Positions 34,205 through 43,586 are shown, counted from the stretch's first letter. The stretch: DNA of 64,000 nucleotides from Lusitaniella coriacea LEGE 07157 (GCF_015207425.1 NZ_JADEWZ010000011.1:83208-147207), one strand, 5' to 3'. Numbers and translations: made by a program. Notes: generated by a model not told the origin, from the sequence alone.

Positions 34205-34366
34205 CTACTGAAGATTCAAGTAATACGCCTCTGCTTCGAGTTGGCGCACCAACTTTTCATTCCCATGCGCTCTTGCAACTTCTAGACGATGTTGGAGGTT
34301 TTTACGGAGATTATTGCGATGATTAGATGCCGTGTTTTTAAAAACCTCTTGACGATTTCTGTTCAT
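34205..34366 (-). CDS. 53-aa conserved small protein
   Basis: A short frame begins ATG at 34366 and stops TAG at 34205, giving MNRNRQEVFKNTASNHRNNL then RKNLQHRLEVARAHGNEKL and RQLEAEAYYLNLQ. The composition is highly charged and helical. I recall similar short cyanobacterial proteins with RxNLQxRLExARxxGNxxLVRQLEAEA, so it is probably a real gene missed because of its size. Function unknown. Confidence 0.7.
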   Translation of the reverse strand: MNRNRQEVFKNTASNHRNNLRKNLQHRLEVARAHGNEKLVRQLEAEAYYLNLQ

Positions 34367-34488
34367 AACCACTTCGCTTATTGATAGATGAAAGGCTCAC
34401 TTTCTTTTTAGGATAACATTTATATATCAGGAAAGTATCTTTTGTTACAGATTTTTATTAACTTATTTGAATAGCTTCATTTAGCCCC

Positions 34489-35280
34489 ATGTCAGATTAT
34501 CAAATCATGACCTTACTCAGTGATTTTGGATTGCAGGATGTATATGTTGGCACTCTAAAAGGCGCGATCGCGCGAGTAAATCCTCGCATCTCCACGATCG
34601 ACCTCAATCACGATATCCCCCCGCAAAACCTTCTCGCCGCGCGCTTTTGCCTCCTTAGTGCCTATCCTTACTTCCCAAAAAGAACCGTACACGTTGCTGT
34701 GGTCGATCCCGGCGTGGGGAGTCAGCGACGCGCCATTGCCATTGAATTTCCCGAAGGCCACCTCGTGGGACCCGACAATGGAATATTTAGCGGTATTCTC
34801 GATCTAACAGGCGCGATCGCGGCAGTTGAATTAACCAACCCCAACTATTGGCTCACTCCTACGCCCAGCAACACCTTTCACGGTCGAGATATTTTTGCCC
34901 CTGTGGGAGCCTATCTTGCTAGTGGAACCCCCCTCACTGAACTCGGAGAATCGATCGATCCTGCCAGTTTGGTTCACCTCTCCCTTCCCAAACTCCAAGA
35001 AACCCCATCGGAGATTTTGGGTTGCATTCAGTACATCGATCGCTTTGGCAACGCCATCACCAATATCCCTTCCGCACGAGTCGCAGAAAAATCTTGGCAC
35101 GCGATCGCGGGAACCCATCATTTAGCCCCACAAACCACCTACAGCAACGTTCGACCCGGAGACGCGATGGCACTCATCGGCAGCCACGGTTGGATTGAAA
35201 TCGCTGTCAACTGCGGCAGTGCGTGCAAACAACTCCACTTAAGTTGGCAAGCCCCAATCACGATCGCCTGGACTGATTGA
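34489..35280 (+). CDS. SAM hydroxide adenosyltransferase (DUF62)
   Basis: The 263-aa protein belongs to the SAM-dependent chlorinase/fluorinase superfamily: LLSDFGLQDVYVGTLKGAI with the SAM-contacting Asp, DLNHDIPPQ, HVAVVDPGVGSQRRAIAI and LVGPDNGIFSGIL. Family members without halogenase signatures hydrolyse SAM to adenosine and methionine. The halide-binding loop specific to fluorinase is not seen. It is isolated between repeats. Confidence 0.9.
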   Translation: MSDYQIMTLLSDFGLQDVYVGTLKGAIARVNPRISTIDLNHDIPPQNLLAARFCLLSAYPYFPKRTVHVAVVDPGVGSQRRAIAIEFPEGHLVGPDNGIFSGILDLTGAIAAVELTNPNYWLTPTPSNTFHGRDIFAPVGAYLASGTPLTELGESIDPASLVHLSLPKLQETPSEILGCIQYIDRFGNAITNIPSARVAEKSWHAIAGTHHLAPQTTYSNVRPGDAMALIGSHGWIEIAVNCGSACKQLHLSWQAPITIAWTD

Positions 35281-35289
35281 TATCCTCAT

Positions 35290-35303
35290 ACGCCTGATGT
35301 GAA
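35290..35303. repeat. Short CGCCTGATGTGAA repeat fragment
   Basis: ACGCCTGATGTGAA matches the first 14 bp of the repeats at 53565 and 63878, and lies 10 bp after the SAM hydroxide adenosyltransferase stop. Confidence 0.5.
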
Positions 35304-35478
35304 TTCCCCGTGTCTGGCGTGTCAGTTCTTCTGTAATCCAGAATGTTAGGCTTCCCCTCCGCTTAAGACCCGCGTTATACTCAGACCAGTTGCGGACGCG
35401 ATATTGATATTTACTTGGTAGTTTTTGGTTTTGCGATTAAACTCTACCCCTTCATCCCGTCCGCCTTTTGATGCAACA

Positions 35479-36126
35479 ATGCCCAATATGGCTAAACTTT
35501 CCGTCGAACTCCACCGCTATTTTTTTGAAGAAGAACGCCAGCCAACTGTCAAACTGGGAGATATTCTCGCCCTTGCTGGAGAGCGAGTATTTGGCTTTTT
35601 ATTCGTTATTTTGTCGCTTCCTTCCGCTTTGCCCATCCCTGCGCCGGGATACTCGATTCCTTTTGGCATTGTGCTATTTCTCTTAGCCCTGCAATTAATT
35701 TCTGGGGCGAAGCGTCCCTGGTTACCCCAGCGAATTGTTAACGGTTCTTTTAAATTGGAACGGGCGCAAAAGTTGGTTAAGGCGGGAATTCCTTGGTTGA
35801 GACGGCTGGAGGGAATCACCAAACCTCGACTGACGGCGATTTGTACCAGTTTACCCGGTCGCGCGGTCATTGGGTGCGCGATCGCGCTGATGGCAACTTC
35901 GATGATGATTCCCATTCCTGGAACCAATACTTTCCCCGCGATCGGCATTTGGATTATTGGCGTAGGATTGTTTGAGGATGATGGTGCCATTAGTTTGGGT
36001 GGCTTAATCTTCTGCGTTCTCGTTGCTGCTGCTATGATTTCAGTTATTTTGGCAGTAATTTGGGGCGGAACGAGTATTATTGATATGGCAAAAGATTGGC
36101 TCAAAACCGTATTAGAAGGATTGTGA
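35479..36126 (+). CDS. ExoD-like exopolysaccharide synthesis protein
   Basis: The 215-aa membrane protein has the ExoD pattern LGDILALAGERVFGFLFVIL, SLPSALPIPAPGYSIPFG and two C-terminal TM segments (PIPGTNTFPAIGIWIIGVGL, CVLVAAAMISVILAVIWG). ExoD was first seen in rhizobial exopolysaccharide mutants; its precise function is unclear. ATG at 35479 or 35488 are the plausible starts. Confidence 0.85.
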   Translation: MPNMAKLSVELHRYFFEEERQPTVKLGDILALAGERVFGFLFVILSLPSALPIPAPGYSIPFGIVLFLLALQLISGAKRPWLPQRIVNGSFKLERAQKLVKAGIPWLRRLEGITKPRLTAICTSLPGRAVIGCAIALMATSMMIPIPGTNTFPAIGIWIIGVGLFEDDGAISLGGLIFCVLVAAAMISVILAVIWGGTSIIDMAKDWLKTVLEGL

Positions 36127-36316
36127 TCGGCTAAAATATATCTAAATTGGGTATTAGGAGAATGGCACTGAATCTTAAGGCTGGTGGGCGCTGCCCACCC
36201 TACGAGATCTCGATGACCTCTGCTAATATTGAAATATAGCAATTGCCCTCTTTTGATAGCTGAATGCTTACAGCATTTCCCCTCTCCCCCAGTCAAAAAA
36301 TGCTAAATTCTATTAA

Positions 36317-37942
36317 CTAAACCGCCGCCGCTTGACTCGGCAACTTCAAAAGCAAACCATACTCAATTCCCTCAACAACCGCTTGATAGGACGCATCAAT
36401 AATATTGGTCGAAACCCCAAGAGTTGTCCATCGTTGTTCTCCATTACTCCACTCAACTAACACGCGAGTTTTGGCAGAAGTTCCTGCTTTTCCATCCAAA
36501 ATTCTGACTTTATAATCCGTGAGATAGAAGTTGGCAATTTCGGGATAAAACTTCACCAATGCCTTGCGCAAAGCTGCATCTAGGGCAGAAACTGGGCCAT
36601 TTCCTTCTGCAACTTCCAATAATTCTTTGCCATTGACGCGCACTTTAATAGTCGCTAAGGCATTATTACAAAACTCATCGCTGTCCGGCAAAATATCGCA
36701 TTCTTTCAACAAGTCGCAATGAATTTGAAATCCGTGAATTTCAAACATTTGCTTGCGCTGTCCGAGAACAGAGCGCATTAATAATTCAAAACTCGCTTCT
36801 GCGGCTTCAAATTGATAACCTTCGTGTTCTAATTCTTTGAGTCTTTGTAAAATTTGCCGACAGGTGTCGTCCTGTTTATTTAACTCAATCCCAAAACTGC
36901 GAGCTTTGGATAAAACATTACTTAAACCCGATTGATCGGAAATCACAATTCGCCGTTCGTTACCAATAGATTGAGGCGTAATGTGTTCGTAGGTTAAGGG
37001 GTTGCGAGCAACCGCAGAGACATGAATTCCCCCTTTGTGAGCAAAAGCAGAACGCCCGACAAAAGGTGCGTGATCGTTGGGTGCGAGGTTGGCAATTTCG
37101 CTAATCAAACGGCTGGTATTAGTTAACTGCACGAGTTGTTCGGGTTCGAGGCAGCGATAGTTCAGTTTGAGTTGTAAGTTAGGGATCAGCGTACAGAGGT
37201 TTGCATTGCCGCAGCGTTCCCCATAGCCATTAATGGTTCCCTGCACCATCTGTACCCCTTCTGTGACGGCGGCGAGGGCATTGGCGACGGCGGTTCCTGA
37301 GTCGTTGTGGGTGTGGATGCCGAGTTGGGTTTGAGGGGGGAGATTTTCGATAACTTCCCGCACAATGCAACCAATTTCCTGGGGAAGCGTACCGCCGTTG
37401 GTGTCGCAGAAGACTAACCATTCTGCCCCTGCTTCTAGGGCTGTTTTCAGGGTTTTGAGGGCGTATTCGGGATTGTGTTTGTAGCCGTCGAACCAGTGTT
37501 CGGCATCGTAAATAATCCTACGTCCGCGATCGCGCAAGTACGCGATCGTTTCTCCAATCATCGCCAAATTCTCTTCTAAACTGGTGTTCAACCCTTCTGT
37601 GACGTGCAAATCCCAAGATTTGCCAAAAAGCGTCACCCAACGCGTTTCAGCCGCGAGAATGGCTTGCAACATTCGATCGTCGGCAGCATTTTTATGGGGA
37701 CGGCGAGTGGAACAGAAGGCAACAATTTCCGCCTGTTGGAGTGGGTTTTCTTGTAATTTCCAGAAAAATTTTACGTCTTTCGGATTCGCGCCGGGCCATC
37801 CTCCTTCGATAAACGGAACGCCCATTTCATCCAGTTTTCGGGCAATTCTCAGCTTGTCTTCCAGGGAGAGAGAAAGTCCTTCTCGTTGAGCGCCATCTCT
37901 GAGAGTGGTGTCGTAAATCCAAATTGGGCGAGCTGTATTCAT
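36317..37942 (-). CDS. cimA: Citramalate synthase
   Basis: The 541-aa enzyme condenses pyruvate with acetyl-CoA to (R)-citramalate, the first step of the threonine-independent isoleucine route. It has IYDTTLRDGAQREGLSLSLE, FIEGGWPGANPKD and GIHTHNDSGTAVANALAA (metal site) in a TIM barrel, and a C-terminal regulatory region (about 420-541) with the LYD/NFYLTDYKVRILDG pattern that normally binds isoleucine. The ATG at 37942 (MNTARPIWIYDTTLRD) is the normal start. Confidence 0.9.
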   Translation of the reverse strand: MNTARPIWIYDTTLRDGAQREGLSLSLEDKLRIARKLDEMGVPFIEGGWPGANPKDVKFFWKLQENPLQQAEIVAFCSTRRPHKNAADDRMLQAILAAETRWVTLFGKSWDLHVTEGLNTSLEENLAMIGETIAYLRDRGRRIIYDAEHWFDGYKHNPEYALKTLKTALEAGAEWLVFCDTNGGTLPQEIGCIVREVIENLPPQTQLGIHTHNDSGTAVANALAAVTEGVQMVQGTINGYGERCGNANLCTLIPNLQLKLNYRCLEPEQLVQLTNTSRLISEIANLAPNDHAPFVGRSAFAHKGGIHVSAVARNPLTYEHITPQSIGNERRIVISDQSGLSNVLSKARSFGIELNKQDDTCRQILQRLKELEHEGYQFEAAEASFELLMRSVLGQRKQMFEIHGFQIHCDLLKECDILPDSDEFCNNALATIKVRVNGKELLEVAEGNGPVSALDAALRKALVKFYPEIANFYLTDYKVRILDGKAGTSAKTRVLVEWSNGEQRWTTLGVSTNIIDASYQAVVEGIEYGLLLKLPSQAAAV

Positions 37943-38638
37943 AGTTAAGAATAGGAGCGAGTTTAGCGAATCTCTGAGGAATCTTAACCAGTCATTATTG
38001 CTCAAAACCCACCCAACCCAAGCGAATAATTGTGTTTTTTGAGAAGTAGGAAAATCATCGATCCCCACAGGTGTTTCGCTTTAAATTATCTTGACCGCGC
38101 GATCGCGCTCTACCCTTAATTAGCTAAAAAGCCTTTCAGAGCAGCGCTTTTAAGAGATTACAGTGCAAAAAGTTTCATTCCCCATCCCAGAGAGGAAAGT
38201 AAAATCCAACGTAATTCCTCGATCCCAAAAGTCTTTGGGATCGCAATGTTAAGGTTTCATGACATAACGATCCCCACTAAGCCCATAAATTCGTGAATCC
38301 TTGAAAATTAGCGACTTAACCCCTTGACTGCAATGGGAAAGATGCTGTTACATATTGTTAAGAAAGCGATCCCCAAAAAATCCTATTGTTTCTCGCCACC
38401 GACATCAAAATTTAGAAACTGATGGCTTGAAGCAAATCGAGAGGAAAATTGGTGAATTGCGCGGCGCTATTCTCACGAGCAGAATTCGCTGTTACTTTAT
38501 TGATTCTTGACAAGAGTGAAGATACCTTCTTTTTCTCCTTGCAAGTATCGATAAATTGAGCATATCTACAGAGTTGCATTTTCAACTCTAAATTACTCAA
38601 ATCATTAATTGTCTTAGTTAGTTTGGACTTATATTCTC
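37943..38638. other. 696-bp divergent gene-free region with a strong hairpin
   Basis: The largest gap outside the repeat zones. It carries CGATCCCAAA and TTTGGGATCG as a perfect 10-bp stem with 4-nt loop at 38220-38243. No convincing CDS was found; a 62-aa minus frame at 38412-38600 has no family features. The space could hold a long leader of the DUF4912 gene or a small RNA. Confidence 0.4.
38220..38243. other. Perfect 10-bp hairpin
   Basis: CGATCCCAAA-AGTC-TTTGGGATCG. No T-run follows on either strand, so it is not a standard terminator; it may be a regulatory leader or repeat structure. Confidence 0.5.
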
Positions 38639-39871
38639 ATGGCAACAGAACGCCAACCTTTAGAAGAAATGACTTTGCGGCAGCTCCGTAAAGTTGCAAG
38701 TCGATACAACGTCTTTCGCTATAGCCGAATGCGCAAGGCGCAGTTATTGTCTGCCATTCAATCCATTGAACAAGAAAGACTTTCAAACACTCCATCAACC
38801 CCTGTAGAGGTAAAAGAAACTGTGGAAGCATCCAAATTTGAACTTGGTCAAGAAGATCCAACGGGCGGTACCCTAGCATCTGTGGATGAAGGGTTAGCGG
38901 ATTTGCCAAGCGGTTACGGCGAAAGTCGAATCGTTCTTATGCCGCGCGATCCTCAATGGAGTTATGCCTATTGGGATATCTCCAACGAACATAAAGAAGA
39001 ATTGCGCCGTCAGGGAGGACAGCAAATTGCTCTGCGACTTTACGACGTAACTGATATCAATATCGAGCATCAAGCTCCCCACAGCGTCCAAGAGTATCCT
39101 TGCGACGAACTTGCTAGAGAATGGTATTTACCGATTCCCGTGAGCGATCGCGATTATGCAACTGACATTGGCTATCGCTGTGCTGACGGACGCTGGCTCG
39201 TCCTCGCTCGTTCTGCTCCCGTTCGCATTCCTCCCGTCTATCCCTCTGACTGGATTGAAGATGTCTTCATGACTGTGGGTTGGGAAGAAGATTTACACGA
39301 TAAAACCATCTACAAGTTGGTTCCTCCCACCCAGCGCCAAACTGCCGAAGCCAGTAATCCCATCTACGATGAAATCTTTGGCATGACTGAATCAACTGAA
39401 GCGCAGCGCATCGCGGGTTCTATGTTTGGTTCTATGCAGCACGTTGCGGGTTCTGTGGTCAGTTCCTTCGTTTTCCCCTCTGGTATGGGAATGTGGTCGG
39501 AATCTACTAAAACCATGTCCGGCGCAGGAATGTCTATGTCCGGTGTAGGAATGTCTGGCGTTGGTTTCTCCGCTTCCGCACCGCCGATTCGTCCCCGCCA
39601 ATTCTGGTTGGTTGCCGATGCAGAGTTAATTGTTTACGGTGCGACAGAACCCGACGCAACAGTAACCATCGGCGGACGACCCATCAAGCTCAATCCCGAT
39701 GGAACGTTCCGTTTCCAAATGTCTTTCCAAGACGGTCTAATCGACTATCCCATCATGGCTGTAGCGGCGGATGGAGAGCAAACACGCTCGATTCACATGA
39801 AGTTCAATCGCGAAACGCCTTCCCGCAATACCAACACGAAGGAAGATGCAGTAGTAGAATGGCTTCGTTAA
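38639..39871 (+). CDS. Rho-N / DUF4912 domain protein
   Basis: The 410-aa protein opens with a Rho termination-factor N-like helical domain (MTLRQLRKVASRYNVFRYSR, residues about 11-46), which usually binds nucleic acid or membranes. DUF4912 follows at about 95-225 (SRIVLMPRDPQWSYAYWDIS, HSVQEYPCDELAREWYLPIP). A Met/Gly/Ser-rich linker (FPSGMGMWSESTKTMSGAGM and on) leads to a C-terminal beta domain (FWLVADAELIVYGATEPDAT). It is a cyanobacterial protein of unknown function. Confidence 0.85.
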   Translation: MATERQPLEEMTLRQLRKVASRYNVFRYSRMRKAQLLSAIQSIEQERLSNTPSTPVEVKETVEASKFELGQEDPTGGTLASVDEGLADLPSGYGESRIVLMPRDPQWSYAYWDISNEHKEELRRQGGQQIALRLYDVTDINIEHQAPHSVQEYPCDELAREWYLPIPVSDRDYATDIGYRCADGRWLVLARSAPVRIPPVYPSDWIEDVFMTVGWEEDLHDKTIYKLVPPTQRQTAEASNPIYDEIFGMTESTEAQRIAGSMFGSMQHVAGSVVSSFVFPSGMGMWSESTKTMSGAGMSMSGVGMSGVGFSASAPPIRPRQFWLVADAELIVYGATEPDATVTIGGRPIKLNPDGTFRFQMSFQDGLIDYPIMAVAADGEQTRSIHMKFNRETPSRNTNTKEDAVVEWLR

Positions 39872-39908
39872 TCGGCTAATTGTAATTTCCGAATTCCTAT
39901 TTGATAAC

Positions 39909-39939
39909 CCCTCGATAGTAAAATATCGAGGGTTTTTTT
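39909..39939 (+). terminator. Rho-independent terminator of the DUF4912 gene
   Basis: CCCTCGATA-GTAAAA-TATCGAGGG followed by seven T residues, 38 bp after the stop codon. Confidence 0.9.
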
Positions 39940-40002
39940 GTTCGGAATTAAAAGAATAGAAACCGACGCGCAGAACATCGTCGCATCTATCTCAAGGAAT
40001 TG

Positions 40003-41229
40003 CTACTCTCCCATCAACGCTTTTTCGTAACGGGAACCCGCACTTTCCCAGGTAAATTCTTCTTCAATTAACGATCGCGCGGTTTTTGCCAATTCCTGAC
40101 GCAATTGAGGCTCGTCGAATAAGCGACCAATTGCCGTAACGTACTCCTCAACGGTATTTGCACGCAATGCTGCTAAGGGAACATTTTCCCCATCAACGGC
40201 TAATCCTTCCAGTCCGCGATCGCTCCCCACAACCGGAACCCCGGCTGCCATCGCCTCCATCGTCTTATTCTTGATGCCAAACCCCGTTTGCAGGGGAATA
40301 ACGCAGACGGTGGCTTGGTGTAGATATTCCACCATCGACGGAACTCGACCCGTTACGATTGTGCCGGGACGTTCTCCCAACGCCTTGACTTCCTTCGTGG
40401 GGTGTCCGCCAGCAATGGTAAATGTCGCTTCCGGATAGCGTTCTTGCAATGCCGGCAATACCTGCAAGACAAAGAAACGGACTGCATCGATGTTATGGGT
40501 CATATCCATTGCTCCCACAAAAATCAATCCCTGCCCCCCCAGATCGGTGGTGCGATAGGGGAATAAGTCTAAATCTACGCCGTTGGGAATCACTTCAATT
40601 TTGGCATCGGGACTCAGTTCGAGGAGTTGATCCTTGTCGTCTGGCGTGGTGACGACAATGCGATCGCAAAGATTGCAATAGTTCGTTTCGTAGCGTTTGA
40701 GGGTGGGGAGATACGCGCGATCGCGATCGGGATTCTCCGAAGCTCCCATTTTTAAATAATTAATCGTTCCCCAATAGATCGAACTATGGACATTGACCAG
40801 CATCTTTGCTTTTCCTCGGTAGGACGGACGCGCGTAAATCGCATTGGCACTATGCTCGAAAGTCATTGCATCGCACCTTCCCTCCCGAACGCACTCATCA
40901 ATCCATGCGTGCATTTCCGGAGAATAGCGATGTAACACATTAGGCGGAACACCCTTAATTGTAGACTCCAAAAAACGCGAGCCTTTACTCAAAATCGACC
41001 CAATCCCTTTCTGTGAAACCGTACCTTCTCGCCGGGGAAAAACAACCAAATTATCCACCCAATCCCGCAGTGCATCGACATCTGCGTCGAGTGTTCCCTT
41101 CGATCGTTGCGTAATCAGCGTGATAGAATGGCGCTGATGCAGATACTTCAGCAAATTGAAGGTTCTGATCTCAGTCCCACTCCGACTGGGCGGATAGGGT
41201 AGCGTCGAAGAAATCATTAAAATATTCAT
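40003..41229 (-). CDS. Glycosyltransferase family 4 protein
   Basis: The 408-aa GT-B enzyme starts MNILMISSTLPYPPSRSGTE with the ExxT donor motif region and has the C-terminal domain EVIPNGVDLDLFPY, GLIFVGAMDMTHNIDAVRFF, IVTGRVPSMVEYLHQATVCV and GFGIKNKTMEAMAAGVPVVG. The N-terminal layout resembles PEP-CTERM/EpsH-associated sugar transferases. Sugar specificity is unknown. It is divergent from a methyltransferase gene. Confidence 0.87.
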   Translation of the reverse strand: MNILMISSTLPYPPSRSGTEIRTFNLLKYLHQRHSITLITQRSKGTLDADVDALRDWVDNLVVFPRREGTVSQKGIGSILSKGSRFLESTIKGVPPNVLHRYSPEMHAWIDECVREGRCDAMTFEHSANAIYARPSYRGKAKMLVNVHSSIYWGTINYLKMGASENPDRDRAYLPTLKRYETNYCNLCDRIVVTTPDDKDQLLELSPDAKIEVIPNGVDLDLFPYRTTDLGGQGLIFVGAMDMTHNIDAVRFFVLQVLPALQERYPEATFTIAGGHPTKEVKALGERPGTIVTGRVPSMVEYLHQATVCVIPLQTGFGIKNKTMEAMAAGVPVVGSDRGLEGLAVDGENVPLAALRANTVEEYVTAIGRLFDEPQLRQELAKTARSLIEEEFTWESAGSRYEKALMGE

Positions 41230-41385
41230 AAGTACTCATCGTTCCGCTAGCTTATTACTTTTAACACAAATAAAGCGAAACTCAATGAGTAATAAAAACT
41301 CTTTTGTTTCCCATTCCCCGTTTTCTGTTCCCTTCCTTGTACCCATGAGTTCATGACCCGAATATTCTTGTAGTAAATTAAGGTT

Positions 41386-42195
41386 ATGAAACAAGTTACA
41401 TTGCCCAGAACTTGTCCGGAAAGTTGGCAAGAGGTTTACCACTACGACTTAATAGAAATTTATGGGAAAAAGAGCATTTTGGGGCATACTTATGCCTATA
41501 ATAACCGACGAAAAAACGTCATTGAATTGATCCAGAAAGTTGCTAAACCGGGCGCTAAAATTCTTGATGTTGCGGCTGCTCAAGGAAATTATAGTTTACT
41601 CCTTGCGGAATTAGGTTATGACGTAACGTGGAACGATCTGCGAGAAGACCTCGTGGATTATGTCAAACTCAAGCACGAAAAAGGAACCATTCGTTACGCA
41701 CCCGGTAATTGCTTCGATCTTGGATTTGATGAGGGTTTCGATGTTGTTTTGATTACAGAAATCATCGAACACGTTGCCCACCCCGACGAGTTTTTACGGA
41801 AAATCGCACAACTTGTTAAACCGGGCGGATATCTCGTGATGACAACGCCTAACGGGGAATATATTCGCCACGATCTGCCCAAGTTTTCCGATTGTCCCGA
41901 TCCTTCTAAATTTGAAGACTTGCAATTCAAATCCAATGCCGACGGTCACATTTTTCTCCTCCATGAAGATGAGGTTCGTCCCCTTGTGGAAGAAGCCGGA
42001 CTTTCTATTATTGAATTTCGCCTTTTCACCAATCTCTTAACTAACGGACACGTTAAGACAGAATATCTCCTAAAAGTTTTGCCTCGAAGTGTTGTCGATT
42101 CTCTTGAATCTTTGACAGGAAGCCTCCCCTTTTCTTGGCAGCGCAAACTTCATAAAGGAATGGCTGTACTCATGCAACGTCCCGCGCGATCGTAG
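41386..42195 (+). CDS. Class I SAM-dependent methyltransferase
   Basis: The 269-aa protein has motif I AKILDVAAAQGNYSLLLAEL, motif IV DVVLITEIIEHVAHPDEFLR and KPGGYLVMTTPNGEY, typical of sugar or small-molecule methyltransferases. Beyond the Rossmann core there is a C-terminal helical region. Together with the divergent glycosyltransferase it may act on a surface sugar; this is inference. Confidence 0.82.
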   Translation: MKQVTLPRTCPESWQEVYHYDLIEIYGKKSILGHTYAYNNRRKNVIELIQKVAKPGAKILDVAAAQGNYSLLLAELGYDVTWNDLREDLVDYVKLKHEKGTIRYAPGNCFDLGFDEGFDVVLITEIIEHVAHPDEFLRKIAQLVKPGGYLVMTTPNGEYIRHDLPKFSDCPDPSKFEDLQFKSNADGHIFLLHEDEVRPLVEEAGLSIIEFRLFTNLLTNGHVKTEYLLKVLPRSVVDSLESLTGSLPFSWQRKLHKGMAVLMQRPARS

Positions 42196-42635
42196 CGGTT
42201 CGTTTTATTATTCATTAAAATAGTCAGATTTTTCTTTATCGCTGATTGCTTAACGCGATACAGAGCGCCCAATACCCAATGTATAGCAATAGCCAGGAGT
42301 ATTAGGACATTGGTAAAGGTGAGCAGGGGGAGCTTTTGGATGACACGGAGAGGGGGAGACGGGGAGACGCGGTAACGCGGTGAGTTGGGGGAAGCAGGGG
42401 GAGTTTTTGGATGACACGGCACTTCGACACGCTCAGTGACCGGGAGAAACGGGGACGTAGTGATGACTGAATGATTGATAACTGAAAAAACCTATTCCCT
42501 CTGATGACTGATAACTGTTATGGCGACTGCTACAGATGTGTTTTAGCTTATTAAGGTTGGGATTTTTTGCACCAACAGTATTTATGTACTAAAATAGAGT
42601 TTTGCGATTCCGGTAGCACGCGCCCATCCGCATCG
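42196..42635. other. Repeat-mosaic spacer
   Basis: The 440-bp spacer is a mosaic: left part of the 53-bp repeat (42248-42281), the TATTAGGACATTGG repeat (42300-42323), two copies of TTTTGGATGACAC (about 42337 and 42400), runs of GGGGAGACGG type, then the right part of the 53-bp repeat (42536-42550). The TTTTTGGATGACAC block matches the end of the window (about 63945-63990) in reverse. Confidence 0.65.
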
Positions 42636-43322
42636 ATGAATCAAGAAATTCCCCAACTCCAGAACCTGCCCAAAATTCGCTATTTCCAACGCAAGCTCAA
42701 AGCTTGGGCAACTCAAAACCTCCGTGACTTTCCTTGGCGTAGAACGACGAATCCGTACTCTATTTTTGTCGCTGAGTTTCTGCTGCAAAAGACCGATGCA
42801 GCAACCGTGGCTCCTATTTATGAAGCCTTCCTTGCCTGCTACCCAACCCTGGAAACCGTTGCAGCCGCACCTATTGGCGATGTGGAAACCCTCCTACAAC
42901 CATTAGGTCTATTCTTCCGCGCCGAACGTCTTTGCCAAGCGGCACGGGAAATCCTTGAAAAAGATGGCGGGAAAATTCCCAACACCCAAAAGCGACTGCT
43001 CGAATTACCGGGAATTGGCAAATATACCGCGCGATCGATCCTCGCTCACGGCTTTTTGCGACCCGCAGCCGTCCTCGATACGAATGTTGCCCGAATTTTG
43101 GAGCGTTTCTTCGGAATTCAGGGCGATCGCGTGAAATCGCGCTGCAAGGTCTTGTGGAGTGCTGCCGATATCGTTGCACCCAAGCGAAATGTCGGACGGT
43201 GGAATCTTACATTGCTCGACTTTGGCGCGTTGGTTTGTACGGCGAGAAATCTTTGCTGTTCGGATTGTCCGCTTCGGTCACAATGTTGTTTTCCTGCAAC
43301 CATCAGGAGATCGCGTGCCTAA
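42636..43322 (+). CDS. HhH-GPD DNA glycosylase, Mig-like (predicted G/T mismatch)
   Basis: The 228-aa protein has the helix-hairpin-helix LLELPGIGKYTARSILAHG (about 121-139), catalytic Asp149 in VLDTNVARIL, and an Fe4S4 loop C201-x6-C208-x2-C211-x5-C217. The residue equivalent to EndoIII Lys120 (and MutY Ser120) is Tyr130, as in the archaeal thymine-DNA glycosylase Mig. Thus it is probably a monofunctional glycosylase on G/T or related mismatches rather than MutY. It would act in base excision repair. The C-terminal MutY domain for 8-oxoG recognition is absent. Confidence 0.82.
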   Translation: MNQEIPQLQNLPKIRYFQRKLKAWATQNLRDFPWRRTTNPYSIFVAEFLLQKTDAATVAPIYEAFLACYPTLETVAAAPIGDVETLLQPLGLFFRAERLCQAAREILEKDGGKIPNTQKRLLELPGIGKYTARSILAHGFLRPAAVLDTNVARILERFFGIQGDRVKSRCKVLWSAADIVAPKRNVGRWNLTLLDFGALVCTARNLCCSDCPLRSQCCFPATIRRSRA

Positions 43323-43398
43323 TTCTCCTTTTCCCCTTCATGACTAGTGGTCTGTCAGCTTCAAATTTGTGGGTAGATCATTTCCCCGTGTCTCCCCT

Positions 43399-43444
43399 AG
43401 GTCGGCTTGCGTCCTCTGAGGTTTCCTCAGAGGCGTTCCGACCT
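43399..43444. repeat. AGGTCGG/CCGACCT palindromic element, copy 2
   Basis: AGGTCGG (43399-43405) and CCGACCT (43438-43444) bracket the inner CCTCTGAGG-TTT-CCTCAGAGG hairpin. It is the same palindrome found at 27938 and 59918. Confidence 0.8.
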
Positions 43445-43586
43445 CTCTCCGCGTCACCGTGTCAGCCTCAACGCATAAGATCGAGGTTGACGAACCACTA
43501 GGAGTAGGGGGGTTTACATCCTATTGGTTTTAGACAAATCTGCGTTACCCTAGAACTATCTATAATCGAATTAAATCACTGAGTTT

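Noticed and set aside
36317..37942. 2-isopropylmalate synthase (leuA)
   Set aside because: The GAQREG and EGGWPGANPKD motifs and length fit citramalate synthase better.
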